Shown here: in pieces, positions 1 to 9,719 of the stretch
How positions within the stretch are numbered: the stretch's first letter is position 1
Layout: each line of letters begins with the position of its first letter
Assembly (NCBI GenBank): GCA_964511665.1
Contig: CAZEHA010000027.1
Coordinates: 1-45,775 of the forward strand
Reading direction: 5' to 3'
Source: JAGOEF01 sp964511665
Lineage (GTDB): Bacteria; Bacteroidota; Bacteroidia; Bacteroidales; ML635J-15
DNA length: 45,775 bases
Made by a program: the position numbers and the translations under genes
The notes under the pieces: model-generated
Told to the model about the DNA's origin: nothing
The model's database searches: none
What the model saw: only the letters and a program-made list of their open reading frames with translations

Positions 1-320
1 ATGGTGTACCACCTGTTGCAGTAACGCTCAGAACAATAGACCCGCCTGTACAAATAGTACCACCAACGGGTTGCACTGTAATAGCCGGGTCGGGCACCAC
101 AGTAACCACGGCATTTGCACTGGTAACCGAGTTGCAGCCGCTACCCGAAGCAGAAACAATCACATAATAAGTACCTGCAGCAGTAGCTGTATAAGTTGAG
201 TTAGTAGCACCGGCAATAGCCCCTGCACCGCTGTACCACTGATAAGTAAGAGAAGGTGTACCACCTGTTGCAGTAACGCTCAGAACAATTGACCCGCCGG
301 TACAAATGGTGCCGCCAACG
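1..320 (-). repeat. Near-identical tandem Ig-repeat DNA, period 252 bp
   Basis: The stretch that begins at base 9 (ccacctgttgcagtaacg) recurs at base 261, exactly 252 bp or 84 codons later. It stays nearly identical for about 80 bases with scattered changes, mostly at third positions. Both copies encode the start of an Ig-like unit (PVGGTICTGGSIVLSV). The high DNA identity, compared with the diverged units further right, points to a recent in-frame duplication. More copies may lie beyond the left edge. Confidence 0.85.
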
Positions 321-3300
321 GGTTGCACTGTAATTGCAGGATCTGGAATAACCGTTACGGTTACAATACTGCTAACAGCCCCGTCGCAGGCTGAGCCACC
401 GGCGTCAACCACAACGCGGTAATACGTAGTGCTTGCAAGCGCAGGGGTAGTATAACTTGAGGATGTAGCTCCTGCAATTTCCGCAAAAGTAACTCCATCT
501 GGTGAGTCTTGCCATTGGTAAGTTAGCGAGGGAGTTCCACCCGTACCGGCAACTGTCATTGTATGCGTTCCGCCGGAGCAAATAGTTGCACCAATAGGTT
601 GGGTTGTGATGCTTGGGTCGGGAACAATTGTAATAACTTGAGTATTACTGGTTGCAGATCCACACCCCGACCCGCTGGCTGTTAAAATGACACGATAATA
701 AATTGTAGCCGTTAGCGATGGTGTAATATAGGCTCCACTGGTAGCTCCTACAATGTCCGTCCAGGTTATACCGTCAGGTGAGCTTTGCCACTGATAGGTA
801 TAAATTCCGGTACCGCCCGATTCACTGGCTAATAAAGAGGCTGACCCTCCTGAACAAATAGTTGCAGCACCTGAAATTGTAACCGTAGGATCTGGTTCTA
901 CAACAACCGAGATAGTGTTTGTAGTAAGAGTATTGCATCCATTTCCAGTTTGTGATATAACACATTGATAATCGTAAGTGCCTGGTGTTGAAAAACCTGA
1001 AATACTCATGCTGCTCGTTCCGCCACCGGAGTAGGTTGCTCCTGCCGGGGTTCCATTTGAAACACTAACCCAAGTTGACCCGTTGTAATACTGCCACTGA
1101 TATGAAATGGCTCCTGTTCCCCCTGTGGCTGAGGTTGTGATTGCGCCGGTTGACCCACCCACACAAATTGGGGAAGGACTAATAGGCTGTAGTGTTATTT
1201 GTGGGTCGTCAACAACTGAAACAAATATTACATTCGAGATTCCGCTGTCGCAACCATTTGCTGTTGCACTTCTTACGCAACGGAAAAATGTAGAAGCAGT
1301 TAGGTTGTTGTAGGTTGGGTTTGAAGTGGTTGTCCAGTTTGTCCAAGTAGTTCCGTCAGTTGAGGTTTGCCACTGATCGGTAATAGTACCTGAACCTCCG
1401 GCTCCTGTTTGTGTGAATGATACAGAACCACCTGTACAAACAGTAGTGGTACTAGCCGATATGCTCATGCTTGGGTCGGGAACAACCGTTACTGTAAAGC
1501 TGCGGCATATTGTCGTGTTACAAACACCCTCAGCTCTAACATAATAGGTTGTTGTTGTATTTGGGTTAACGCTGATTGATGATCCAGAACCTACATATGT
1601 ACCACCACAGGAACCGGAATACCATTGCCATGAAGCCCCCGTTCCAAGTGTACCTCCAACAACACTTAGTGATGAAGATCCTCCTTGGCAAATAGTGGAG
1701 TTAGTTCCGCTTATTGAAGTGGCTGCAGTCGACAAAGTATTTACAATAACCGCAATGCTGGCACAACCTGTTGTGTTGCAGGTTCCCTCTGCTCTAACGT
1801 AATAAGTTATGTTACTGGTTGGGCTTACAGTTATTCCAGCACCTGTTCCCACTAAGGTCCCTCCGCAACTACCCGAATACCATCTCCAGGTAGCTCCGGT
1901 TCCAAGCGTTCCTCCAACTAATGACAAATCGATACTTTGTCCGTAACAGATAGTTACTGATCCGGAAACAAATACCGTTACCGCTACACACGAAGTGGTA
2001 TTGCAGGTTCCTTCTGCTCTCACGTAATATGTTGTAGTAACGGTTGGATTTACCACGATTGAGCTTCCGCTTCCTACGAGCGAGCCGCCACAACTTCCTG
2101 AGTACCATACCCAACTGGCACCTGTTCCTAATGTGCCTCCGTTTACTGTCAGGGTACTGCTGCCTCCTGCATTTATATTAACAGGACTGGCACTGGCTGA
2201 AGTAGCCGGTAGTGAATTTGTTTGCATGGTAACAGTTCTGCTTACACATGCAGTTGTATTACAACTTCCTTCGGCCCTGACATAATAGGTAGTGTTAACG
2301 CTTGGCGAAACGGTAATTGTTGATCCTGTGCCTACCGGTGTTCCGCCGCAACTGCCCGAATACCACACCCAGCTCGCCCCACTTCCCAAACTACCACCGT
2401 TTACCGATAAGGTGGTAGATCCACCCGGACATACGGTGGCTGTTCCTGTTATGGAACTAGCAGCTGTTGATGTTGATAATGCATTTACAACAACATTGTC
2501 AGAAACATAACTTCCACAGGCACTACATTCAACTCTTAGTGTAAATGTAGTATTTGATGCAATGGTAGTGTTAATTGATGCATATCCACTATTATAAACA
2601 GGAGTGCCACTACTAAAAGCTGATCCATTCCACCAGGATGATCCGTTATACCATGCATATCTCCAGGTGCCACAGGCACAACCACCTCCATCGAAACTGT
2701 GAGCCGTTAAATTGATGTTTTGACCTGAGCAAACTGAATTACTCTGAGCCCCATTGGCATAGGCAAGGGCATAATCAGGGGCTTGACAGCATGGAATGTA
2801 AGAAATCCTTAAGTTGGAGTAGTAATTATGGGTTGCCACGGCTTCCCAATACGTGGGGCTTTGATTGTTCTCGGAATAATCGGCCACACCAACAACATAC
2901 CAATTGCCGGCAAGGCGGGAGGTAACATCGGCAAGACCACCGGCGTTAAAATTCACATCAAAATTGGTATATCCATTACCTCTGTCCCAATTCCAACCGG
3001 AAGCAAGATAATAAACCGAGCCATCCTCAACGTCATTATACCATAAGTTCGAGTACATATCCACATTCCCATTGGGCTGAGGGTTGTTGGCAGCGGTCAT
3101 ATTGTTGACCATTTGTTTCGATTCGGGCCATACTTCTTCCCAGTCTAGCAATCCGTCGCAATCGGCAGTGCGATATGGGGCAATATTCGGAAGATATGTT
3201 TCGTATTGTGTGCCAACAATGCTGGCATCATCGGGTACAGATGTTATGGTAAACTTATCGTGAATTCTTTGGAAGTTGTGCTCGTCACCCGACCAAAAAT

Positions 3301-4438
3301 CATCATCTTCTAATGCCCCAACTGTACCCAGAAAGTTCCCGTCTGCCGGTGCACATATCCATACGTAGGGTAAGGGTTGGTCGTTGGTACAGTACACGGA
3401 ATGACCGTAAAAAGTTTCATCAAAATAGTTTGTGTATATCGACTTGGCCTGACTGGGTGCCGGTGTAGGATAACACGCAGGTAATTCAATCCATTTGATT
3501 TGTTCGCGCTGGTTCTGACTTAGATTTTCTAAATCAATATTCAAATTAGCAGGTAAAATGGGATATGATGTGGGTCGGATTGTAAAGTAGGCATCTGTTT
3601 CTCCATTTTGATTGTTGAAATGTCGCGAATTTGAAGTGCGACGGTATTTTACCTCATTGCCATCTGAAGGGTATTTGGTCATTAGGGGCAGGTATGGTGC
3701 CGGTTCTAGACGTATAAACTTGTAATAACCGGGGTATTTCGGATTATTTAGGTGGTAAGCTTCATAAGGATCATTAATATCAAGTGAGTTTTTTTGTTTA
3801 TATATTAGTAAAAAGTTATCGCTAACTATCGAAACAGAGTCGGCCCCATTCCTTAAATATTCATTGGCAATGTCTTGAATGTTTTCCTTTATCTCGAGAA
3901 GAATGAAGCCGGGATAATGTTTCAAGTCTAACATATCGGCACCTAAATGCTTTGATAGTTTTTCGGGGGTTATAAACATCCGAAAATATACTTTGCCCTG
4001 TATCTCTACAAAGTCAATATCGTCCGGAATCAGATTGTTAAAAGTGTTGGTGTTTAATGGTCCGTCTTTAAACTTATTCAGGGAAATGCTCTGAAGAGGG
4101 TTAACCGGTACTCCGGGTGCTTCAAACAGATGCCCTATTCTTCGGTCGGTAAAACTAAGCTGAATCATTACCGGGATGTACACCGAATCATTAGGCAGAC
4201 TTTGATAGTAGCTGCTGTTCAAATAGTTGTCGAGTTCCGGAAACTGCGATGAAGTGTTCGATTGATCGTGGTTTTTACCCTCAAGCGGCATGCCATTGTT
4301 TTGTGATACATCTCGGTTTGCAGATACCGGTTTATTCTGGGCATAACCATGTTGCGAAAAGGGTATCGCAAACACAGCAATACTAAATATTGCGAATGCC
4401 AGTATTTTTTTTGTTAAGGAGAAATTAAAAGAATTCAT
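1..4438 (-). CDS. Giant secreted Ig-like repeat surface protein, 3' end outside window
   Basis: The frame is open from an ATG at 4438 down to the left edge (1479 whole codons, no stop), so the C-terminus is missing. A signal peptide is clear (lysines, then a hydrophobic stretch ending HGYAQ, about residue 34). Residues about 35-550 are unlike anything I recognise. After them come tandem Ig-like units: one divergent unit (about 2740-2470), four CHU-associated Ig_7-type units sharing WYSGSCGG and TTYYVRAEG (about 2450-1470), then at least six units of a second type with QWQ or QWY, a GGT turn and PDP linkers (about 1470-1). Each unit begins C-x-G-G-S, and most have a second Cys near the end, so one disulfide per unit is likely. 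Such proteins usually end in a CHU_C or T9SS sorting domain, which would lie beyond the window. An AAGGA lies just before the start. A role in adhesion or the cell surface is inference. Confidence 0.85.
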   Translation of the reverse strand, partial: MNSFNFSLTKKILAFAIFSIAVFAIPFSQHGYAQNKPVSANRDVSQNNGMPLEGKNHDQSNTSSQFPELDNYLNSSYYQSLPNDSVYIPVMIQLSFTDRRIGHLFEAPGVPVNPLQSISLNKFKDGPLNTNTFNNLIPDDIDFVEIQGKVYFRMFITPEKLSKHLGADMLDLKHYPGFILLEIKENIQDIANEYLRNGADSVSIVSDNFLLIYKQKNSLDINDPYEAYHLNNPKYPGYYKFIRLEPAPYLPLMTKYPSDGNEVKYRRTSNSRHFNNQNGETDAYFTIRPTSYPILPANLNIDLENLSQNQREQIKWIELPACYPTPAPSQAKSIYTNYFDETFYGHSVYCTNDQPLPYVWICAPADGNFLGTVGALEDDDFWSGDEHNFQRIHDKFTITSVPDDASIVGTQYETYLPNIAPYRTADCDGLLDWEEVWPESKQMVNNMTAANNPQPNGNVDMYSNLWYNDVEDGSVYYLASGWNWDRGNGYTNFDVNFNAGGLADVTSRLAGNWYVVGVADYSENNQSPTYWEAVATHNYYSNLRISYIPCCQAPDYALAYANGAQSNSVCSGQNINLTAHSFDGGGCACGTWRYAWYNGSSWWNGSAFSSGTPVYNSGYASINTTIASNTTFTLRVECSACGSYVSDNVVVNALSTSTAASSITGTATVCPGGSTTLSVNGGSLGSGASWVWYSGSCGGTPVGTGSTITVSPSVNTTYYVRAEGSCNTTACVSRTVTMQTNSLPATSASASPVNINAGGSSTLTVNGGTLGTGASWVWYSGSCGGSLVGSGSSIVVNPTVTTTYYVRAEGTCNTTSCVAVTVFVSGSVTICYGQSIDLSLVGGTLGTGATWRWYSGSCGGTLVGTGAGITVSPTSNITYYVRAEGTCNTTGCASIAVIVNTLSTAATSISGTNSTICQGGSSSLSVVGGTLGTGASWQWYSGSCGGTYVGSGSSISVNPNTTTTYYVRAEGVCNTTICRSFTVTVVPDPSMSISASTTTVCTGGSVSFTQTGAGGSGTITDQWQTSTDGTTWTNWTTTSNPTYNNLTASTFFRCVRSATANGCDSGISNVIFVSVVDDPQITLQPISPSPICVGGSTGAITTSATGGTGAISYQWQYYNGSTWVSVSNGTPAGATYSGGGTSSMSISGFSTPGTYDYQCVISQTGNGCNTLTTNTISVVVEPDPTVTISGAATICSGGSASLLASESGGTGIYTYQWQSSPDGITWTDIVGATSGAYITPSLTATIYYRVILTASGSGCGSATSNTQVITIVPDPSITTQPIGATICSGGTHTMTVAGTGGTPSLTYQWQDSPDGVTFAEIAGATSSSYTTPALASTTYYRVVVDAGGSACDGAVSSIVTVTVIPDPAITVQPVGGTICTGGSIVLSVTATGGTPSLTYQWYSGAGAIAGATNSTYTATAAGTYYVIVSASGSGCNSVTSANAVVTVVPDPAITVQPVGGTICTGGSIVLSVTATGGTP

Positions 4439-4506
4439 TGTATCCTTATTTTGAAACTGGGTATGTTGATTTTTTTTCATAGCTTCGAAATATCCTAGGT
4501 GACATA

Positions 4507-5535
4507 TTAATAAACAACCGCATTAATTGAAGTGGGTGGTACTGATACCGATTGAACAGTCACCGTAACTTGAGCACATCCTGTTACCGAGCTGCCACAG
4601 GGAAAGTTTCCGACTCGCCGCACGTAGTAAGTTGTAGTGGTTGAAGGTGAAACCGTAAGTGTTGAACCGGTTCCCAGTACTGCACCACTGCCACATCCAC
4701 CGGCAAACCACTGATATGTTGCACCGCTGCCATTAGAACCTCCGGTTGCCGTAAGTGTTGTGGATTGCCCGTCGCAAATGGTTGTGGTTCCCGAAATGCC
4801 TGTGGGTGCTGTGGGGGGTGTAGCTACATTTACCGTGATGCTGGCCACATTGGAGTATTGCGTTCCGGGAGTGCCGCAGGCGAGCACCTGATAGCGCATG
4901 TAGTAGGTGGTGGTTACTGCCGGAGTAACTGTGATGGAGTTGGCATCGCCACTGATATCAGTTCCCCCCGAAGTTGTTCCCCATTGAATATTCATAAATG
5001 CATCGTTTTCGCCAGGAGTAACGTTACCGGCCGAAAGCGTTACCGAGCTGCCGGCACATATGCTGGTGCTGCCCGAAATGGTGGGCGTCATGGGTATGGC
5101 TCGCCAAGATACTTCAGAACATGATGTGTTTGATGTACAATAAAATTGACTTACCAGCAGCCGTACATTTGTGGTTCCCGGTGTGTAGGCAATTAATCCA
5201 TCATCGGTGTTGCCTATGTTTTCGGTGCAATCATCGTTATAGGCTAAACTGGTTCCTCCGCAGGTAGTACTTGGGTACAGGGTCAATTGCGAATCGAAAC
5301 TACCGGCTATCGACCGCCATTGATAAATGTAGCCTATCGTAAGGGTTTCGTAATGCCATTCGCTGCCATAAATACAGGTACTGATTGCCGACCAGGTTGC
5401 ACTGGTTGTGGTGTATGTGCCCGAAGGATACTGGCTTCCACAATTGGTGCACTGCGAATAAACTCTGGCCGGAAGCAGCAAGGTCAGTACGAACAAACTC
5501 AAAATCGTACAAATCCAAATACATCTATTTTTCAT
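4507..5535 (-). CDS. Secreted Ig_7-repeat protein, short and probably C-terminally truncated
   Basis: A 342-residue protein starting at ATG 5535. The signal peptide is clear (MKNRCIWIC, hydrophobic core, ARVYSQC). Residues about 29-145 form a Cys-rich N-terminal region. Then come two Ig-like units of the type seen in the neighbour: one from about 148 (SGSTSICAGSS) and one from about 243 (SGTTTICDGQS), each ending with a TTTTYYxRR- or TTTYYMRY-like strand. The protein stops at TAA 4507-4509, just after PPTSINAVVY, which is where a third Ig unit would begin. No sorting domain follows, and the next frame does not continue the repeat. The next gene begins 68 bp downstream in the same direction. 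I read it as a truncated paralogue of the giant protein; a small complete secreted protein is the alternative. Confidence 0.8.
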   Translation of the reverse strand: MKNRCIWICTILSLFVLTLLLPARVYSQCTNCGSQYPSGTYTTTSATWSAISTCIYGSEWHYETLTIGYIYQWRSIAGSFDSQLTLYPSTTCGGTSLAYNDDCTENIGNTDDGLIAYTPGTTNVRLLVSQFYCTSNTSCSEVSWRAIPMTPTISGSTSICAGSSVTLSAGNVTPGENDAFMNIQWGTTSGGTDISGDANSITVTPAVTTTYYMRYQVLACGTPGTQYSNVASITVNVATPPTAPTGISGTTTICDGQSTTLTATGGSNGSGATYQWFAGGCGSGAVLGTGSTLTVSPSTTTTYYVRRVGNFPCGSSVTGCAQVTVTVQSVSVPPTSINAVVY

Positions 5536-6009
5536 AAAACATGAATTTATTTTGAAAGTGTTTTTTACTAATTAAACGAATGGGGGAGGCACGAAAACAT
5601 CGAATTCTGCCGACAGGCGAAATCAGAATTGCCGAATAATGGCAATATCTATTGCTTTCGACAACGATAAGAGAATGCTTTATATGTGACAGATTCAAGT
5701 AAAATTCTATCATAAAAAAAGTTCAACGTTCATAAATTCAACACATTAACAATTTGAAAATTGTCAAATTAACTAATAAAATAATTGTTTACAATGCCTG
5801 CTCAAATATATGTTATTTCCCATTAGTCTACAATATATTATACGAAAATTTAACGTTAACTTTGTAATTCGGTTGCCGCTATTTTGACGTAAAAAAACAC
5901 CTTGTTCTTCTTTTTTAAGAATTTCTTTGGGTAGAGTAATTTCTTAGGAAGATAACTATTTAAAAAGGTTTCGATAATATGTAAAGTTGCTCAAAATAAC
6001 TTTATGCTA
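5536..6009. other. Gene-free stretch, long leader of the Ig-repeat gene
   Basis: I see no convincing gene in these 474 AT-rich bases. On the minus strand a TATATTTG box lies at 5810-5803, with ATTG 20 bases upstream (5834-5831). It could be the promoter of the gene starting at 5535, giving a leader of about 260 bases. Within that leader lie two inverted repeats: aatttg/caaatt (5751-5756 with 5765-5770) and aattctg/cagaatt (5603-5609 with 5624-5630). Close to the lpxH stop is taaagtt/aacttta (5982-5988 with 5998-6004), which has no T-tract on the minus strand. Confidence 0.4.
5803..5810 (-). promoter_or_regulatory. Candidate -7 box TATATTTG
   Basis: This matches the Bacteroidota TAnnTTTG box perfectly. 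A near-match to the -33 TTTG element (ATTG) lies 20 bases upstream on the minus strand. It is far from the start codon at 5535, so the assignment is tentative. Confidence 0.35.
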
Positions 6010-6759
6010 TCAAGGCTTTGGGTATTTTTTTTGCTCAACATCAAATCCATCAAAAACCGCATAGCTAAAGTTAATTAACCAGTCGCCAAGATTAATGAGT
6101 CTTGATTTTTTATTTAGTGGATATTGATAACAAATATGACGGTGCCCAAAAATGAAATAATCAATGTGCTGTTGTTCCAGTACACTGCGGGAATACTGTA
6201 CCAGCCATTCCTTTTCGAAATCGGGTTTTTCGGGCAACCGATGCTTTTTCCGACTGTTTGTTGACCAAGTGTGTGCTATCCAGAACGAAAACGACGGATG
6301 AAGACGCTTAAACCACCACTGACAAAACCTTGAGTTGAAAATTGATTTCAGAATTTTGTATTTCTTGTCGAAAGGCCCCAGTCCATCGCCGTGAGCCAAA
6401 TAGAAAGTTTTTCCGCCAATTTGTTTTATCAAAGGCTCTCTCAATAAAACGATGCCTGTTTCGCTTGGTAAATAGTCGAATATCCACATGTCGTGATTTC
6501 CTGTGAAATAATATACACGAATACCACTGTCGGTAATTTTTGCCAGGGTTCCCAAAAAACGGGTGAAGCCACGCGGAACCAGCCTTTTAAATTCGAACCA
6601 GAAATCGAAAATGTCGCCCATAAGGTATATTTCTTCGGCATCTTTGGCGGCCATCTCCAGCCATTCAACAAGTAATCGCTCTCGCTCGTGGCTGCTAAGT
6701 GCTCCCGGTGCTCCCAGATGAGCATCAGAAACAAAGTATATCTTTTTTCCGTCTGTCAA
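6010..6759 (-). CDS. lpxH: UDP-2,3-diacylglucosamine hydrolase-like metallophosphoesterase
   Basis: A 249-residue calcineurin-type phosphoesterase with all metal motifs in order: D12-A-H14 (SDAHLG), G48-D49 (MGDIFDFW), G87-N-H-D (GNHD), H123 (AHGDG) and G205-H-R-H208 (GHRH). This is the LpxH pattern. LpxH hydrolyses UDP-2,3-diacylglucosamine to lipid X on the inner face of the inner membrane during lipid A synthesis. The start is TTG at 6759-6757, which shares TTGA with the stop of the upstream protease gene, so translational coupling is likely. No ATG exists before the first metal motif at residue 12. It is the last gene of the three-gene minus-strand operon. Another phosphoesterase specificity cannot be excluded from motifs alone. 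Confidence 0.85.
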   Translation of the reverse strand: MTDGKKIYFVSDAHLGAPGALSSHERERLLVEWLEMAAKDAEEIYLMGDIFDFWFEFKRLVPRGFTRFLGTLAKITDSGIRVYYFTGNHDMWIFDYLPSETGIVLLREPLIKQIGGKTFYLAHGDGLGPFDKKYKILKSIFNSRFCQWWFKRLHPSFSFWIAHTWSTNSRKKHRLPEKPDFEKEWLVQYSRSVLEQQHIDYFIFGHRHICYQYPLNKKSRLINLGDWLINFSYAVFDGFDVEQKKYPKP

Positions 6760-9704
6760 ATCAAATACGGTATTTTATTTCTAAATTCCATTGGATTTAC
6801 GAGCGTCAAATTTAACGTAAATCGTATCTTTTCAAAATAGTTGTCGAAATAAATTTGCTGGGTGTTCCTAATATCGTTCGAAACCCAAACAGGAAAAAAC
6901 ACCGAACACACATTCGGTATTATCGAAACTTCAACGCCAGTTTCCCATGCAAACCAATGCGAGTACCAAAAGTTGTCGATTCCTTGCCATCGTGCCGCGT
7001 TAAAAAACAGTTTTATGAATTTTACAGGCATCGAGGTACTCAGGTTAACAGCAGCCAGCCAGTTATTGCTTTGCCCCAGAGGAGAGTACGATACAAAACC
7101 GCCTTGATTACGGCAGAATTGATGAGCCCACAGATTTGCGGCATTTTGCCTTATATCGCTGCCCCGCGCATAGTATATTTCTCGAAATTGATAGTCTTGC
7201 AAACTCAAATCACCTGCCATCCTGAAGTTGAAATTCCCATAATATTCCGATGCATTGTAAAGAAACTTACCTCCGAATACCCGTATCGAAAAGCCGCTGT
7301 GTTTTTTGTTGTAGCTTATTTTGTATTCAAGTTCCGTAAATGTTTTTACATATCCCGGTCCTTTTTCTAATTCCAGATTTATTCCATATGGATTGATAAC
7401 TCTTTCGTCTTTATGTCGAAATTGTAAATTTATGAAGTGTTTGAAATCTGCGTTGAATCCTCCTGCTGAATTCAAAGAAATCTGCAAATACGAATCGGCG
7501 TAGGGCTTCAGATGATTCTTTCTGAAGGAGTGTTTTATTGTGTTAAGCACACTTATCCACGATATATGCGTAGGTATTTCCGAATTTTGAATTTCGTAAC
7601 TGAACTTTCGGAGCCTACTGCTAAAACTGATATGTCGAAGTAAAGAATTGTTATTCGAAGCATTTATTTTTATCAGGCACATTCCCGAAATAAGCGTGTG
7701 AATATCTCTATAACCGAAAGGTGAAAACAAGGGCATTACATACCATTCTACTGGTTTTTCGGTTAATGTAATATTATATAAAACCACCCCGGCCATAATT
7801 TTTTGTGCATGGTTTAATCCAATTGCGGGAACGAAATTCAATTCACTTCGTTGGGGTATGTCGAAGAATCCACCTAGTGTTATTCGTGGTTTTTCCGATT
7901 CTTTTAATATTGCATTGGGTTGGTAATAATTATTATTAAAATGCAAGTCGGTAGTTAACAGTTCCTTATCGATGCTGATTGAGTTGCAGTTGCCAGTTAT
8001 TTTTACCCATTTCTTTCCTGAAAAACCTTTGTAAACAACTAACGAATCGTCGCAATATAACAGCAACGGAGCTTCAATCTCTCCTTTATTTACAACCAAT
8101 ACCGAGTCGCTTTTTACTTTACCGATAGCATAATCGAGTGTTTTGTTCGACCCAATCAAATCATCGAAAAACCAATTCAGACTGTCGCCCGAACATTGCA
8201 AAAACGATTGCTGTATGTCGCCCGGATAGGGATGTTTGAACTTCCACCGGTTAAAATAATACTGTATAAGCCGGTCGAAATCTGATCTTCCCAGATAGCT
8301 TTCGAGATGTTGCAGGGCAAGCACCGGTTTTTGATACGACATCACAAAATAGTTTGCCGGACTGTAATCGGTCGAAGACAGATTCGTCGCCTGGTCGAGA
8401 CCGGTAAGGCGGAGGTAGCGATATGCGAGTTTAGTTACATAGTTTCTTTGTAGCAAATCTATGCCGGGCACTTTTAGGGGAAGTTCCGCATAGCTTTCTG
8501 ATAAGTTAACCTGACGGTAGTTGTCGTAAAAATAACTTTGCTCGTAAAACGATGTAAACCCCTCGTCAATCCATGGGAACTGTCGTTCGTTACTGGCCAA
8601 TATGCCATAGAACCAGTTGTGAAATACTTCGTGAACAATCACCCGTTCGAGTGCCTTTTTGCTGCCGCCTGCCGACACTACGGTAATGCCCGGGTATTCC
8701 ATACCTCCACCTGCCATCAGTTCACCGTCAACAGCAGTGCAGTTGCGGTATGGATATTTTCCCACACGCCTTGAACAATACCTTACGGCTTCTTTTACAT
8801 AATTAACCGCATTGTCCCACGTATCGGAATTTTCGGGTCGGCTGAATGTCCAGCACCTAACATAAGAGCCGGTATTATCAATTATAACAGTGTCCATGGC
8901 GACAACAAATTCAGCATCGGCAAACCATGCAAAATCGTGAATGTCGCTTTCGATATAGCGCAGTACTTTACGTTTCTCGGGGCTTATACTTCTCGTTTCA
9001 TAATTTCTCTGTTTTGTTTTTAATGCCATGTCTTCGAGCCATTCCAATTCCGATTTTGTAACAAGTTCACCGGTGGCTGCAACTATGTAGTGTTGGGGAA
9101 CATTAATGCTTACGTCGAATGAACCAAATTCAGAGTAGAATTCTCCCATGTCGAGGTATGGCATGGCATGCCAGCCGAATTGGTCGTAAACGGCAGGTTT
9201 GGGGTACCACTGAGTTATCTGAAAGCTTTTATTCTTGTGCCCAAGTCGGCTGAATGCGTCGGGAATCTTAACGTAAAACGGGGTCTCAATCACAACGGTG
9301 TCGCCCGGAAACAGTGCAGCGGGCAAAGCCAGCAGAACAATGTCAGCATTTTCGGTATACATCAGGCTTGCTTTACGCTTGTTCACGCTGAAACACAAAC
9401 TGTCGATATATCCATTCTGTGTTGCATCAGAATTACGAAATCTAGTGCTTCTCAGTAGTTCTTGTTGTTGGGCAAAGGCGGTTTGAGTATTTTTATAGGC
9501 GTTTGGCCACAGGTGAAAGTAAATACTCTCAAGCGTATCAGGCGAGTTGTTAATATATTCTATTTGAATATGACCGTGTAGGCTTGCCGAAGTTTCGTTC
9601 AGGCAAATATAAATGGTGTTGTTTACTTCCTGCTGAAAATAGTCTTGAGCCGAACCATAAACCGGAAAGATGATTAGAATAAGTCTTATACTATGCCTCA
9701 GCAA
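6756..9704 (-). CDS. Secreted M1-family metallopeptidase with barrel-like C-terminal region
   Basis: A 982-residue protein. Residues about 1-19 form a signal peptide (RLILIIFPVYGSA). An M1 N-terminal domain follows. The M1 exopeptidase motif is at 332-339 (GGGMEYPG, the counterpart of GAMEN), the zinc site HEVFH at 358-362 and the third ligand Glu at 381 (WIDEGF), so the peptidase is probably active. Residues about 600-982 lack enzyme motifs and look like alternating outer-membrane beta strands, which would place the protease at the cell surface; that is inference. The start is a TTG at 9704-9702: upstream in the same frame only five codons separate it from the TAG of the preceding gene, and no ATG occurs before residue 115. 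It overlaps lpxH by 4 bases. The usual M1 length is 600-900, so the C-terminal part is an addition. Confidence 0.85.
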   Translation of the reverse strand: MLRHSIRLILIIFPVYGSAQDYFQQEVNNTIYICLNETSASLHGHIQIEYINNSPDTLESIYFHLWPNAYKNTQTAFAQQQELLRSTRFRNSDATQNGYIDSLCFSVNKRKASLMYTENADIVLLALPAALFPGDTVVIETPFYVKIPDAFSRLGHKNKSFQITQWYPKPAVYDQFGWHAMPYLDMGEFYSEFGSFDVSINVPQHYIVAATGELVTKSELEWLEDMALKTKQRNYETRSISPEKRKVLRYIESDIHDFAWFADAEFVVAMDTVIIDNTGSYVRCWTFSRPENSDTWDNAVNYVKEAVRYCSRRVGKYPYRNCTAVDGELMAGGGMEYPGITVVSAGGSKKALERVIVHEVFHNWFYGILASNERQFPWIDEGFTSFYEQSYFYDNYRQVNLSESYAELPLKVPGIDLLQRNYVTKLAYRYLRLTGLDQATNLSSTDYSPANYFVMSYQKPVLALQHLESYLGRSDFDRLIQYYFNRWKFKHPYPGDIQQSFLQCSGDSLNWFFDDLIGSNKTLDYAIGKVKSDSVLVVNKGEIEAPLLLYCDDSLVVYKGFSGKKWVKITGNCNSISIDKELLTTDLHFNNNYYQPNAILKESEKPRITLGGFFDIPQRSELNFVPAIGLNHAQKIMAGVVLYNITLTEKPVEWYVMPLFSPFGYRDIHTLISGMCLIKINASNNNSLLRHISFSSRLRKFSYEIQNSEIPTHISWISVLNTIKHSFRKNHLKPYADSYLQISLNSAGGFNADFKHFINLQFRHKDERVINPYGINLELEKGPGYVKTFTELEYKISYNKKHSGFSIRVFGGKFLYNASEYYGNFNFRMAGDLSLQDYQFREIYYARGSDIRQNAANLWAHQFCRNQGGFVSYSPLGQSNNWLAAVNLSTSMPVKFIKLFFNAARWQGIDNFWYSHWFAWETGVEVSIIPNVCSVFFPVWVSNDIRNTQQIYFDNYFEKIRFTLNLTLVNPMEFRNKIPYLI

Positions 9705-9719
9705 GGTTTTCAGAACGGG

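Noticed and set aside
1..2500. CRISPR array or satellite DNA suggested by regular repeats
   Set aside because: The repeats are 250 bp long, in frame, and encode Ig-like units on the minus strand; there are no short direct repeats with unique spacers.
1107..3046. Short plus-strand open frames opposite the giant repeat gene
   Set aside because: They are antisense shadows of a continuous minus-strand repeat frame and have no family features.
5525..5713. 62-codon minus-strand open frame upstream of the Ig-repeat gene
   Set aside because: It overlaps the start of the signal-peptide gene in another frame, has no family features, and sits within the leader.
5982..6004. Hairpin taaagtt/aacttta after lpxH as a terminator
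   Set aside because: No T-run follows on the minus strand, so termination there is unsupported.
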